Source of the DNA: Planctomycetota bacterium
GTDB lineage: Bacteria; Planctomycetota; PUPC01; JACPCR01
DNA: 64,000 bases
Assembly (NCBI GenBank): GCA_016179685.1
Contig: JACPCR010000111.1
Span: 1 to 64,000, forward strand
Direction: 5' to 3'
The first letter of the stretch is position 1; the number at the start of each line of letters is the position of its first letter. The notes beneath the pieces are model-generated. The model did not search any database, had not been told where the DNA came from, and was given only the letters and a program-made list of their open reading frames with translations. Positions 1-8,093 of this stretch are shown one piece after another. Both the position numbers and the translations under genes were made by a program.

Positions 1-81
1 TGAAGTTCCCCCCGTTTTTTGGACAGGTAGTTAAGCTCGATTTTGGAAAGGATCAGAGTCCAAGAGACGGGAGGAGATGAG

Positions 82-360
82 ATGAGTCAAAAGCGCAAGA
101 GGCATTCGGACGAGTTCAAGGCGCGTGTGGCACTGGAGGCGGTCAAAGGGGTGCGGACGCTGAGCGAGTTGAGCTCCGAATACCGTGTGCACCCGACGGT
201 GATCGGGCACTGGAAGCGGCAACTGGTCAGCGGGGCCCCGGTGGTGTTCAGCCGGGCCGCGGGCCGGAACGGGAGGACCGAGGAAGAACTGACGGCGCCG
301 CTCTACGAGGAAATCGGGCGGTTGAAGGTGGAGATGGACTGGTTGAAAAAAAAGTCCTGA
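82..360 (+). CDS. IS3-family transposase OrfA (helix-turn-helix)
   Basis: This 92-residue protein is the DNA-binding half of an IS3 transposase that recognises the element ends. It begins MSQKRKRHSDEFKARVALEA, the classic OrfA helix-turn-helix region, followed by a second helix pair around SELSSEYRVHPTVIGHWKRQ. It ends in a leucine-zipper-like segment (EEIGRLKVEMDWLKKKS) used for multimerisation in the family. The ATG at 82 is chosen because a GGAGGAGA ribosome-binding site lies just upstream; a TTG at 43 would add 13 unsupported residues. The last codons contain the slippery run used to reach OrfB. Confidence 0.88.
   Translation: MSQKRKRHSDEFKARVALEAVKGVRTLSELSSEYRVHPTVIGHWKRQLVSGAPVVFSRAAGRNGRTEEELTAPLYEEIGRLKVEMDWLKKKS
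348..354 (+). promoter_or_regulatory. Programmed -1 frameshift site A-AAA-AAG
   Basis: The heptamer A AAA AAG lies in the OrfA frame inside an A8 run (346-353), two codons before the OrfA stop. A -1 slip leads directly into the OrfB frame, giving LSRNREEKRAWIE and then the rest of OrfB. This is the canonical IS3 arrangement for making the OrfAB transposase. A downstream stimulatory structure was not worked out. Confidence 0.82.
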
Positions 361-1202
361 GCCGGAATCGGGAGGAGAAACGAGCGTGGATCGAATCGAA
401 GCATGCGGAGATCTCGGTGGCGCGGGAGTGCCAGTTGCTGGGTCTTCCGAGATCGAGTTTCTACTACCGCCCCTCTCTGGACGAGGAGAATGCGGAGAAT
501 CTCCTGGTGATGAGGCAGATCGACCGGATCTACACGAGGTGGCCGTTCTACGGATCGCCACGGGTGACGGACGAACTGCACGAGAGGGGCTGGACCGTGA
601 ACGAGAAACGGGTGGCGCGGCTGATGCGGCGAATGGGCCTGCAGGCCATCGTTCCGGGGCCCCATACGAGCCGTCCGCATCCGGAGGATCGGGTCTACCC
701 GTACCTGCTACGGGACCTGGAGGTGGCGGAGGTCGACCAGGTGTGGTGCTCGGACGTGACGTATATCCCGATGAACCGGGGATTCCAGTACCTCGTCGTG
801 GTGATGGACTGGTACAGCCGCTACGTCCTGTCGTGGGAGCTATCCAATTCGCTGGAGGCGGGATTCTGTGTGACGGCCTTGGAGAAGGCGCTGCGGAGGG
901 GATCTCCGGGGATTTTCAACACGGACCAGGGAGCCCAGTTCACGAGCGAGGCGTTTACGCAGAGGCTTCGGTCGGCGGGGATCCGGATCAGCATGGACGG
1001 GAAGGGACGGGCGCTGGACAACATTTTCGTCGAACGGCTGTGGAGGACGGTGAAGTACGAGGAGATCTATCCCGGCGACTACGCGGATGGGACCGAGGCC
1101 CGGCGCGGGCTGGGTCTGTACTTTCCGTTCTACAACGACCGGCGCCGGCATCAGGCTCTGGGGAGGAGGACGCCTGCGGAGGTGTACTTTGCGCAAAATT
1201 GA
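354..1202 (+). CDS. IS3-family transposase OrfB (DDE integrase core)
   Basis: This is the catalytic part of the transposase, made as an OrfAB fusion by frameshifting at 348-354. The reading region is given from the post-shift codon; the first in-frame start-like codon is a GTG at 417. It has the HTH_21-like segment (YGSPRVTDELHERGWTVNEK) and an rve/DDE core. The three acidic catalytic residues sit in CSDVTYIP, FNTDQGAQF and DNIFVERLWR. It ends with the usual YNDRRRHQALGRRTPAEVYF. There are no internal stops and the length is normal for the family. Confidence 0.9.
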   Translation, partial: VLSRNREEKRAWIESKHAEISVARECQLLGLPRSSFYYRPSLDEENAENLLVMRQIDRIYTRWPFYGSPRVTDELHERGWTVNEKRVARLMRRMGLQAIVPGPHTSRPHPEDRVYPYLLRDLEVAEVDQVWCSDVTYIPMNRGFQYLVVVMDWYSRYVLSWELSNSLEAGFCVTALEKALRRGSPGIFNTDQGAQFTSEAFTQRLRSAGIRISMDGKGRALDNIFVERLWRTVKYEEIYPGDYADGTEARRGLGLYFPFYNDRRRHQALGRRTPAEVYFAQN

Positions 1203-1329
1203 GCGCCGCGCGTCCCGCCCCCCTCTCCCTCCAGGGGGGCGGGAGGAGCCCTGCGGAAAGACCCTTGACAGGGAATTCCTACAGCTTATCCTTACTGGAA
1301 ATCTGTCCAACCGATGGGGGGAAGTTTCA

Positions 1330-1613
1330 GAGAGCGAGCCACCGCTTCCGGCGCGCTCCTGAGGGAGGATGCGCTGGTTTTGAAGTTTCCGGGATGAGGA
1401 GGGGACGGGCGGCCCCGTCGTATCCTCCTGTATTCCTTTGAGAGCGGACCGTCTTGCCGTTACGCTCCGCAAAGGCGAGAACCACATCCTGTGAATAGCT
1501 GACCGGGCGAAGATCTCTGGGTTGCTATCCATTTCAATTTCACGAATGATGGTTGCCGGTATCTCGGCCAAGCAGGTCGCATCAGTCATCGCCGGTGCTC
1601 TGGGATGGAGTGC
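1330..1613 (+). other. Intergenic region between IS element and hydrolase operon
   Basis: No convincing gene lies between the right end of the insertion sequence and the nitrilase-family gene. A minus-strand frame is open from 1718 through this stretch into the IS, but it runs antisense through OrfB and has no ribosome-binding site. The promoter for the downstream plus-strand operon should lie here; no clear -35/-10 pair was seen. The IS may have separated the operon from its original upstream gene. Confidence 0.4.
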
Positions 1614-2594
1614 ATGATGATGAAGACCCAGACGAAACTGGCAGCAGCCCAAATCTGGAGCGCCAAGGCGCGCATCGCTCGGCGCCTGCGGCGCAATCCC
1701 ATCCGGCGCAACGCGCACTTCCTGAAATACAACATCAGCGCTGCCACCTACGACGAGGCATACTCCCGCGCCTACGGTGAGGAGTATCTGGGCTACCTGG
1801 AAGCGTGGGTCCGCAAGGCAGCCGACCGCAAGGTGGACCTATTGCTGCTGCCCGAGTTCTGCTTCACCCCCGGCGTGCTCGCTACGCCGATGAGAGGAGT
1901 GAAGCCCAATCCGCACGCCAAAGCCGACGCCGTACGGCTCTACACGTGGTCCGGGCGTCTGTTTATGGACTGGCTTTGCCGCCAGGCAAAAGACACGGGA
2001 ATGCTGCTCGCGGCCGCCAGTTATACGGTCCGCGGTGGCCGAATTTACAACGCAGGCCTCCTGGCGGATGAGCGCGGGCAGCTTTTGCTGCGCTACGAGA
2101 AGATTCATCTCCCTTACGACGAGAAGGTCCACGTGGCCGCAGGCCGCGACTACACCGTAGCCGACACACGCCTGGGGCGGATCGGATTTTCGATCTGCTA
2201 CGACATCCAGTTCCCCGAACACCAGGCATGTCTGGCCGCGCGTGGGGCACAGATCATTCTCCATCCGTCGGGCGGCTACATGCTGCCCGACGAGTCGCCG
2301 GAAATGGGCCAGAATCGCCTCCGCGTCCGCGCCAGTGATCATTTCTGCGCCCTGGTGTACGCCAGTTTTGCACCGGAGAGTTGGGAGCCAGGAGAGTCCT
2401 GCGTCATCGCACCCAACGGCGCGGTGAGGGCTTGGATTCAAGGGAAAAAGACCGGCTTGGCGGTCGGCGAGGTCACGGTCGGCGCCAAGCGGTCATGGCC
2501 TTCCGACGGGCCGGAAGCGCCGGACTGGGAAGCCGTCCGCCGATCCCTGCGTCGTCCGCAGACTTACCGGCCGCTACTGCAAAAGCCCAGATAA
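1614..2594 (+). CDS. Carbon-nitrogen hydrolase (nitrilase superfamily)
   Basis: A 326-residue member of the C-N hydrolase superfamily, which cleaves non-peptide C-N bonds in amides, nitriles or carbamoyl compounds. The Glu-Lys-Cys triad is visible: Glu in LLLLPEFCF, Lys in LRYEKIHLPYDEK and Cys in FSICYDIQFPE. A second Glu in the HPSGGYMLPDESPEMGQNR region is also family-like. There is no signal peptide, so it is probably cytoplasmic. Several in-frame ATGs (1605, 1614, 1617, 1620) compete; GGGATGGAG at 1602-1610 favours 1614-1620. It is the first gene of a plus-strand run, with the next start 11 bp after its stop. The substrate is unknown. Confidence 0.86.
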   Translation: MMMKTQTKLAAAQIWSAKARIARRLRRNPIRRNAHFLKYNISAATYDEAYSRAYGEEYLGYLEAWVRKAADRKVDLLLLPEFCFTPGVLATPMRGVKPNPHAKADAVRLYTWSGRLFMDWLCRQAKDTGMLLAAASYTVRGGRIYNAGLLADERGQLLLRYEKIHLPYDEKVHVAAGRDYTVADTRLGRIGFSICYDIQFPEHQACLAARGAQIILHPSGGYMLPDESPEMGQNRLRVRASDHFCALVYASFAPESWEPGESCVIAPNGAVRAWIQGKKTGLAVGEVTVGAKRSWPSDGPEAPDWEAVRRSLRRPQTYRPLLQKPR

Positions 2595-2605
2595 GGAAAC
2601 TGAAC

Positions 2606-4462
2606 ATGGGAACATCGAAATCGGCTTCCGGCAGCCGCGCCACCGATCTCCGTGACCATGGCATCGCCGTGTACAGCGGGTCGTGCCTCAGCGTCAGGGC
2701 GTGGCGTGACGCGAAGACTGACCGCGATTACGTGTACTGCGGCATCACCAGCACTTCGTCCCTTGTCGTACAGGTGGATGTCGCCACGGGCCGTTGCCGC
2801 TCCTTCCGGTTGCCAAAGCCTTGCAGCGGCCCCTGGGGTATCGATTTCACCCTGGACGGCCACCTCCTTGTCACCAGTTGCTGCGGACGCCTCTGCCGCA
2901 TCGACCCGCGGAAGGGCAAGGTATGGGTCACCGCCAATACGGGACATTGGCTCTGGGTCATTAACCGTGGCGCGGACGGCAAATTCTACCTCGGCTCATC
3001 GTCGGAGTGCCGACTTTTCCGTTACGACGCGGCGACGGAAGGCCTCGAAGACCTCGGCCAACTCGATGGGGTGCAGAAGTATCTGCGTGGCGTCGCTGGC
3101 GGCGACGATGGCTATATTTACGGTTCCATCGGTTGCACCGCGGCGCAGGTCGTAGCCTACCCTATCGCCAACGGACGCGTCACAAAGCTCCTGCCGAAAT
3201 TCGAGGAATGCCCCGGCTTTCAGAGAATCGTCCGCGGCCCGGACGGGAGGCTCACCGTCCACACTCTCCGCGGCAAATGGTACCACCTCTCGCACGGCCA
3301 GGCCTTCCCCCTCCGGGATGCCGAGGCCCGACAAATGACCAAGGAGTATCCCTGGGGACTTCCGGAGTCGTTGCCGGATGGTCGGCCCGTCACCCATGTC
3401 GATCCCGACGCCATCCGCATCGGCGAAGGCCCGAAGGCCACGATAATCCCGCTCAAATACAAAAGCGACGGGGCGAACATTTTTCATCTGGCGGAGGGAC
3501 CGGCAGAGACGGTCTATGCCAGCACCATCATGCCGCTTTACATCCTCCGGTACACGCCGGCCACACGAAAGCTGGAAAACCTCGGCCGCGGCGGACCCGA
3601 CAACGGCGAAGCCTACTCGTTCGGACACTGCGACGGCAAGCTCTACTACGCCTGCTACAGCTACGGCAACTTGATGCGCTACGACCCGACCAAGCCCCTT
3701 CACAAGGACCCACCGGGAGCGATGAAATGGAATGACAATCCAAAGCTCATCACCCAGTTGGGAATGGGACACAACCGTCCTCGCGCGATGTGTGTGGACA
3801 GCAAGAAGCGCGTCTGGATCGGTAGTTTCCCCGAATACGGAATGAACGACGGGGGCCTGGGCTGCTACGACACCGTGCGCCGGAAATACGAGAACAACCC
3901 CGTGGTCATCCGCAACCAGAGCATCATCGCGCTCACTGCAGATGCGCCCGGCGATATCCTCTACGGCGGAACCAGCATCGGCCGCGGCAGCGGAACGGAC
4001 CCGGTAACGAAGGAGGCGCACCTGTTCGCCTTGGATGCGCGTCGGCGAAGGCTTCTATGGAGGGTCGTGCCCATACCTGGCGTCATTGGAGTCCTCAACC
4101 TGCTTTATCTCGATGGCAAGCTTTACGGAACGACGGGGGGCGCGGCTCGCGGCGTGTTCCATTTCTTCCGGTTCGACCCGAGGAGGCGCACGATGGACTA
4201 CGTGATGCCGTCGGAGATTTCGGGGGTTCGGGAACAGTCCCTGTGCATCGGGCCCGACGGCAACATCTACGGCATCACGTGGATCACGATTTTCCGTTGG
4301 ATTCCGGAGACGGGAAAGATCGAAGTCCTTTATCGTTGCTCGCCCCGAGAGTCGAAACGTTATCCTGGCGGCTCGCTTTTCCACCGCGGAGCGGTGATCC
4401 TTGGCGGTCGCCTTTACTTCTCCTGCGGCCCGCACGTCATGTCGATGCGCCTGCCGCTCTGA
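2606..4462 (+). CDS. Beta-propeller protein, function unknown
   Basis: A 618-residue protein built of repeated short strand motifs of the SMP-30/streptogramin-lyase/NHL type: GPWGIDFTLDGHLLVTSCC, WVINRGADGKFYLGS, GPDGNIYGITW. The open frame extends upstream to 2381 inside the preceding gene. The ATG at 2606 is chosen because AAGGAA (2593-2598) overlaps the nitrilase stop at the right distance. No signal peptide is visible. Propellers of this kind often handle sugar lactones or act as binding scaffolds, but no catalytic residues can be assigned here. Its place between an amidase-type and an SGNH hydrolase suggests a shared catabolic role, by inference. Confidence 0.72.
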   Translation: MGTSKSASGSRATDLRDHGIAVYSGSCLSVRAWRDAKTDRDYVYCGITSTSSLVVQVDVATGRCRSFRLPKPCSGPWGIDFTLDGHLLVTSCCGRLCRIDPRKGKVWVTANTGHWLWVINRGADGKFYLGSSSECRLFRYDAATEGLEDLGQLDGVQKYLRGVAGGDDGYIYGSIGCTAAQVVAYPIANGRVTKLLPKFEECPGFQRIVRGPDGRLTVHTLRGKWYHLSHGQAFPLRDAEARQMTKEYPWGLPESLPDGRPVTHVDPDAIRIGEGPKATIIPLKYKSDGANIFHLAEGPAETVYASTIMPLYILRYTPATRKLENLGRGGPDNGEAYSFGHCDGKLYYACYSYGNLMRYDPTKPLHKDPPGAMKWNDNPKLITQLGMGHNRPRAMCVDSKKRVWIGSFPEYGMNDGGLGCYDTVRRKYENNPVVIRNQSIIALTADAPGDILYGGTSIGRGSGTDPVTKEAHLFALDARRRRLLWRVVPIPGVIGVLNLLYLDGKLYGTTGGAARGVFHFFRFDPRRRTMDYVMPSEISGVREQSLCIGPDGNIYGITWITIFRWIPETGKIEVLYRCSPRESKRYPGGSLFHRGAVILGGRLYFSCGPHVMSMRLPL

Positions 4463-4477
4463 AGGAGAATTGAACCG

Positions 4478-5050
4478 ATGAAAGGTTTCTCGCTTATCGG
4501 AATGGCCTTCACTTTAACGAGAATCGGCATGCCGATCTCAGCCGAGACGCCGGCGCTTCCCCCTACGGGCAAGGCAGGAGCGGAAATGACGACGAAGGGC
4601 ACATCCGCACAGGGCCACATGAAAGGTGTTCGACGAATCATCTTTGCTGACGACAGTCTGACCGACGGCTCCGCGTGGTGCGATTGGGTCATCGAGACGT
4701 TGCGGGCCAACGGCTATCCCAACCTGATCAAGCAGGATGCTGGCGTGGCCGGGGACAACATCCTGAGGCTGAATGCCCGTTTCCAGCATGACGTCCTGGA
4801 CCTCAAACCGGACCTGGTCATCCTCAACATCGGCACCAACGACCGTGAACCGGTGGAAGATTACCGGCGCGATGTCGAGGAGATGGTCAAACAGCTTCGG
4901 CAGAGCGGGGCACGAACCTTGTTGTGTGTTCCGCCCGGTATTTGTGATCCCAAGGACCCGACGATTCAACCTGTTTCTCTTGCCCGCTTGGAGCGGAAGC
5001 CTGGCCAGATGTCCGGACTGGTATTTATGGGATGTGAGCTTGGCCCTTGA
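4478..5050 (+). CDS. SGNH/GDSL-type hydrolase, C-terminally truncated
   Basis: 190 residues with the first blocks of an SGNH esterase: the nucleophile block is IFADDSLTDG (usual form F-GDS-x-T-x-G, with the first Gly replaced by Asp), the Gly/Asn blocks are GVAGDN and LVILNIGTND. The block carrying the catalytic Asp-x-x-His is missing; after the PPGICDPKDPT region the sequence changes to an unrelated tail and stops. Such enzymes are usually 200-230 residues or more, so this copy is probably inactive or decaying. Start: ATG 4478 with AAGGAG just after the previous stop. The following 190 bp up to the next gene have no recognisable coding content. Confidence 0.68.
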   Translation: MKGFSLIGMAFTLTRIGMPISAETPALPPTGKAGAEMTTKGTSAQGHMKGVRRIIFADDSLTDGSAWCDWVIETLRANGYPNLIKQDAGVAGDNILRLNARFQHDVLDLKPDLVILNIGTNDREPVEDYRRDVEEMVKQLRQSGARTLLCVPPGICDPKDPTIQPVSLARLERKPGQMSGLVFMGCELGP

Positions 5051-5242
5051 ATTGTGAATCGACATACCGGACAAGGACACCCCAACGCACCATCGCCGCC
5101 ACCAGGCACCCCTCAGAAGCCTCAGGAACTTCTTGAGATTTTCAGCGCATGAACTCGCCCTTACGCGCCGAAAGGCTTTGCCTCGAGTGGATGGCCTTGC
5201 CAGTCGCACAGGGCAAGAGTATAAGGAGCCCACCGAGATTGC

Positions 5243-7723
5243 TTGAGAATCGCACATCAAATGAAATTGTTCGCTGGACAAGGTGGGCTCCTGCCTCAGA
5301 AACCCAGAGTGGCCGGCGTGCTGTCCGCGGTCATGTCCGTCACGATTGCGGCGACCCTCCATGCCGGTCCCGTGAAGATCGAGCGACCCGAAAAGGGGAC
5401 GGTGCTCGTGAGGGAACCCGGTGCACCAGGCGGGCGGTGCGTGGCCGTGCGCATCCAGGAAAAGCCGGGTGCGGTCGCCATGGGGCTTCAATGGGCGGAT
5501 GCCAGGCCCGGCATCTATCGGGTGTCCCTCCCGCTTCATCTGCACGTTCGACCCGGCTTCAACGCCGCGCTGCTCAAGATGAACGTCGCGTTCGGCGCGA
5601 GCCGTAAGCCGTGGCTGGCGTATCCGGTCGCGCCGGCCCAACTCGATGCAACGCCTGGTGCCTGGACGCCGTTGACGCGGCCTGTCCTGCTGGCCACCGC
5701 GTCGCAGGAGAACAGCCTGACCGTCTCGTGGGACTTTGTCATACCCCTGACCGCCCGGAAGGGCGAAACCGCGTTCGCGATCAAAACCCCGGATGTCCCT
5801 GAAATGGGAACCTCGATAGACGTTGCGGAAACGGATGCGAACGAGCCGGACTTCCTCGACGAGGTCGCAGCAGGAACACCCCGGCCTCTTTCGGATATCG
5901 ACTACCCGGCCATCCTCGTCGGCGATCCCGTTTTCGAACCCGTCGCCACGACGCTCGCGGTGGAAAAGGTCTGGCCGGAAAAGGTCCACGTCTATCCTGG
6001 CGAGGCCAACCCGATCGAGGTCATGGTCCGCAACTTCACCGACCAGGAGTCCGAGGCGGTGGTGCGTCTGGAAATGAGGACCGGGCTGGACGAAGCGGCC
6101 CCGGTCGGCGAGGAGCGAGTGCGAATTCCTGCTCGGGATTCAGCGCAAGTGAAATTCCCGTGGAAGTCCAACACACGCGAATACGGGCACGAGGCGGCCG
6201 CCACGGTCAGCGTGGACGGCAAGCCAGTGCATTCGGCCGAGGAGTATTTCAGCGTCAGCACGCCTGTCTGGAAGACGGCGCTCCAGGGGAGCGGATTCCT
6301 CACCTGGTACGGCAGGGAGCAACAATTCGCCCAGCACGTGGGAGACAACCGCCGCGCCTACGTCAACGTGGAGGAGGCCTTCAGTTGGCAGCCGAGTAGT
6401 TGGACCGACCTGAACCCGGCGACCGAGACGTGGTTCTCCGGACAGAACAGCTTCCACAACAGCCTATCGGGGCTGCGGGATTGGATCGGCCGCAGTCACG
6501 GCCACGGCATCAAGATGATCACCTATTCCTGGCCATCCGCGAGCGGCAAGTCGGGATTCGACTTCGGCCGGCGCTTTCCGGAGATTCTGTGCCGAGACAA
6601 AGGCGGGCTCGCCCAAATCGACCTCGAGGACCTGGGCTTGCAGGCTTACACCCACAGTCGTCCTGAATTGTGGAGGTATCAAAGTGGGCTCTGGCTGAGC
6701 AACTTCATCAACCTCGGCCTCCTGCGGGCCATCGACCACCATGCCAGGGAGGTCATCCGGTCATCCCGGAATTTTGGCTGGGACGGACTACGATTCGATT
6801 GTCCTCCCGGATGGAGTCCGATGGGGACCGCGGACGTGCACAAGGAGTTCGAGATACTCGGGGTGCAGGACCTGATGAAGCAGCTTGTGCCTGAATACTA
6901 CGACAGCAAAGACCCGGAATGGTCCGGGGAGGCGATCAGCAAGCGGAACGTGCGGTATTTCCGGCACGTGTTCAGGACGGAGATCAACGAGCATTTCGCT
7001 CTGTCCTACAACGCTGGCGGACTCGAGCCCGTGGATATGGAGAAGGCCTGGTGGCTGCGCGAGATGTGCAAGGACGGCGGGCAGATCATGAACGAGGCGA
7101 TCCGCAACATGGCTTCGATCCCGACCTACATGGACGGTGCTTGGTGGCATGCCGAGGCGGCCAGACAGGCCGGCGGCTACAGTTGCCTGTTCATGGCAGA
7201 GAAGAGCACGTCACCGCTGGCCGCCACGTACTCCGCGGTGTTCACGTTTGCCTCCGGCTCTCATCCTTACTTGGACTACGGCTGGCTGGGTCCCATGCCC
7301 GGCGAGTATTCGAAGTTCATGACCCGTTACGGCGAGTACTGCTGGGACCTCGCCCTGGCCCCCGTTAGCGCAGGTCAAGCTGGCGTCTCGGTGGAATCGA
7401 AGTCGCCGCTCCTCTGGGAGCGCTATCTCCGGCAGCGGCAGGCCGGCGGCGTCTTGCAGACGGTCGTCCACCTGATCCGTCCGCCGGAGAACTCGCTCGA
7501 GAAGGCCGCGTTGTTGTCCCAGGTTGAATGGACTCACAACGTCACGGTCAGAAAGCAGTGCGACACAGAACCCAGCGTGTGGCTTCTGACCGCCGAGCCG
7601 GAATTGACCGCGGTCCGCCTCCCAACGAGACAAGTTCAGCCGGAGCATCGAGAAAACGGATATTCCGTGACCGTCCCCAGTGTGCGTTTCTGGACCCTCC
7701 TGGTATGGAGCGAAAGGCCGTAA
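5243..7723 (+). CDS. Secreted glycoside hydrolase-like protein
   Basis: An 826-residue protein with a hydrophobic export signal around residues 24-42 (AGVLSAVMSVTIAATLHAG). The first ~330 residues look like beta-sandwich domains. The middle (~330-640) looks like a TIM-barrel hydrolase: SHGHGIKMITYSWPSASG, then NFGWDGLRFDCPPG, whose xDGxRxD pattern is typical of barrel-type glycosidases such as the GH66/GH13-like clans. A C-terminal beta domain follows. The start is a TTG at 5243, 14 nt after AAGGAG at 5223-5228; ATG 5261 is an alternative. The family cannot be assigned with certainty and no catalytic pair was proven. Confidence 0.66.
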   Translation: MRIAHQMKLFAGQGGLLPQKPRVAGVLSAVMSVTIAATLHAGPVKIERPEKGTVLVREPGAPGGRCVAVRIQEKPGAVAMGLQWADARPGIYRVSLPLHLHVRPGFNAALLKMNVAFGASRKPWLAYPVAPAQLDATPGAWTPLTRPVLLATASQENSLTVSWDFVIPLTARKGETAFAIKTPDVPEMGTSIDVAETDANEPDFLDEVAAGTPRPLSDIDYPAILVGDPVFEPVATTLAVEKVWPEKVHVYPGEANPIEVMVRNFTDQESEAVVRLEMRTGLDEAAPVGEERVRIPARDSAQVKFPWKSNTREYGHEAAATVSVDGKPVHSAEEYFSVSTPVWKTALQGSGFLTWYGREQQFAQHVGDNRRAYVNVEEAFSWQPSSWTDLNPATETWFSGQNSFHNSLSGLRDWIGRSHGHGIKMITYSWPSASGKSGFDFGRRFPEILCRDKGGLAQIDLEDLGLQAYTHSRPELWRYQSGLWLSNFINLGLLRAIDHHAREVIRSSRNFGWDGLRFDCPPGWSPMGTADVHKEFEILGVQDLMKQLVPEYYDSKDPEWSGEAISKRNVRYFRHVFRTEINEHFALSYNAGGLEPVDMEKAWWLREMCKDGGQIMNEAIRNMASIPTYMDGAWWHAEAARQAGGYSCLFMAEKSTSPLAATYSAVFTFASGSHPYLDYGWLGPMPGEYSKFMTRYGEYCWDLALAPVSAGQAGVSVESKSPLLWERYLRQRQAGGVLQTVVHLIRPPENSLEKAALLSQVEWTHNVTVRKQCDTEPSVWLLTAEPELTAVRLPTRQVQPEHRENGYSVTVPSVRFWTLLVWSERP

Positions 7724-7947
7724 GAATGGATCGAAGCTGGGTCATTCAAAGTAGCCGCTCAAGGCAAAGATTTACCGCGGAGGACGCGGAGGGACGCTGA
7801 GAAAGGATGGACTCGACACCCCACCTATTTTTTGCCTGTTTCTCCGGCTACCTGCTCATCAAAGGCGGCTCAGACCCGATGAATTTCATGAGCTGTTGCC
7901 AGACACTGGGCATTCAAGTCGAGCCTCGGGAGGAAACTGAAGGAGAA

Positions 7948-8093
7948 ATGAGCAATCGCAGAACCGATCCGCTGAACGCCAAGCTCGAAGACATCCTCAA
8001 CCCGGGGAACTCCGTTATCGCGCCCGGAAAATCGCCGAGATGAAGGACCGATGGCTCTGCGGGAGCGCGGAAGACATTCCGGAACACGTATGA
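7948..8093 (+). pseudogene. Frameshifted mini-gene coupled to the next gene
   Basis: GAAGGAGAA followed by ATG at 7948 is a strong start signal. The zero frame gives a 31-residue peptide (starting MSNRRTDPLNAKLEDILNPG) that stops at 8043. From the GGGG run at 8004-8007 the next frame continues as coding-like sequence, ELRYRARKIAEM then KDRWLCGSAEDIPEHV, ending in a TGA at 8091-8093 that overlaps the ATG of the next gene (ATGA). One extra G in the run would join the two into a single ~48-residue charged protein. It may be a real frameshift, a sequencing error or programmed slippage. Function unknown. Confidence 0.5.

Larger units (their letters stand above)
1..1329 (+). mobile_element. IS3-family insertion sequence
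   Basis: The element carries OrfA and OrfB in the overlapping, frame-shifted arrangement of the IS3 family. Its ends are imperfect inverted repeats: the first ~28 bases (tgaagtt, six c, then ttggacag) match the reverse complement of 1303-1329 (tgaaactt, six c, then ttggacag). The right repeat ends at 1329. The left copy is one base shorter, so the true left end may lie a base or so before the window. Target-site duplication cannot be tested because the left flank is absent. Both frames are open, so the element looks capable of transposition. Confidence 0.88.

Noticed and set aside
840..1718. Long minus-strand open frame through the IS element and its right flank
   Set aside because: It runs antisense through OrfB and has no ribosome-binding site or recognisable family. 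The codon pattern looks like a shadow of the plus-strand gene.
2381..2605. Upstream extension of the beta-propeller gene
   Set aside because: It overlaps the nitrilase-family gene out of frame. The ATG at 2606 has a proper ribosome-binding site.
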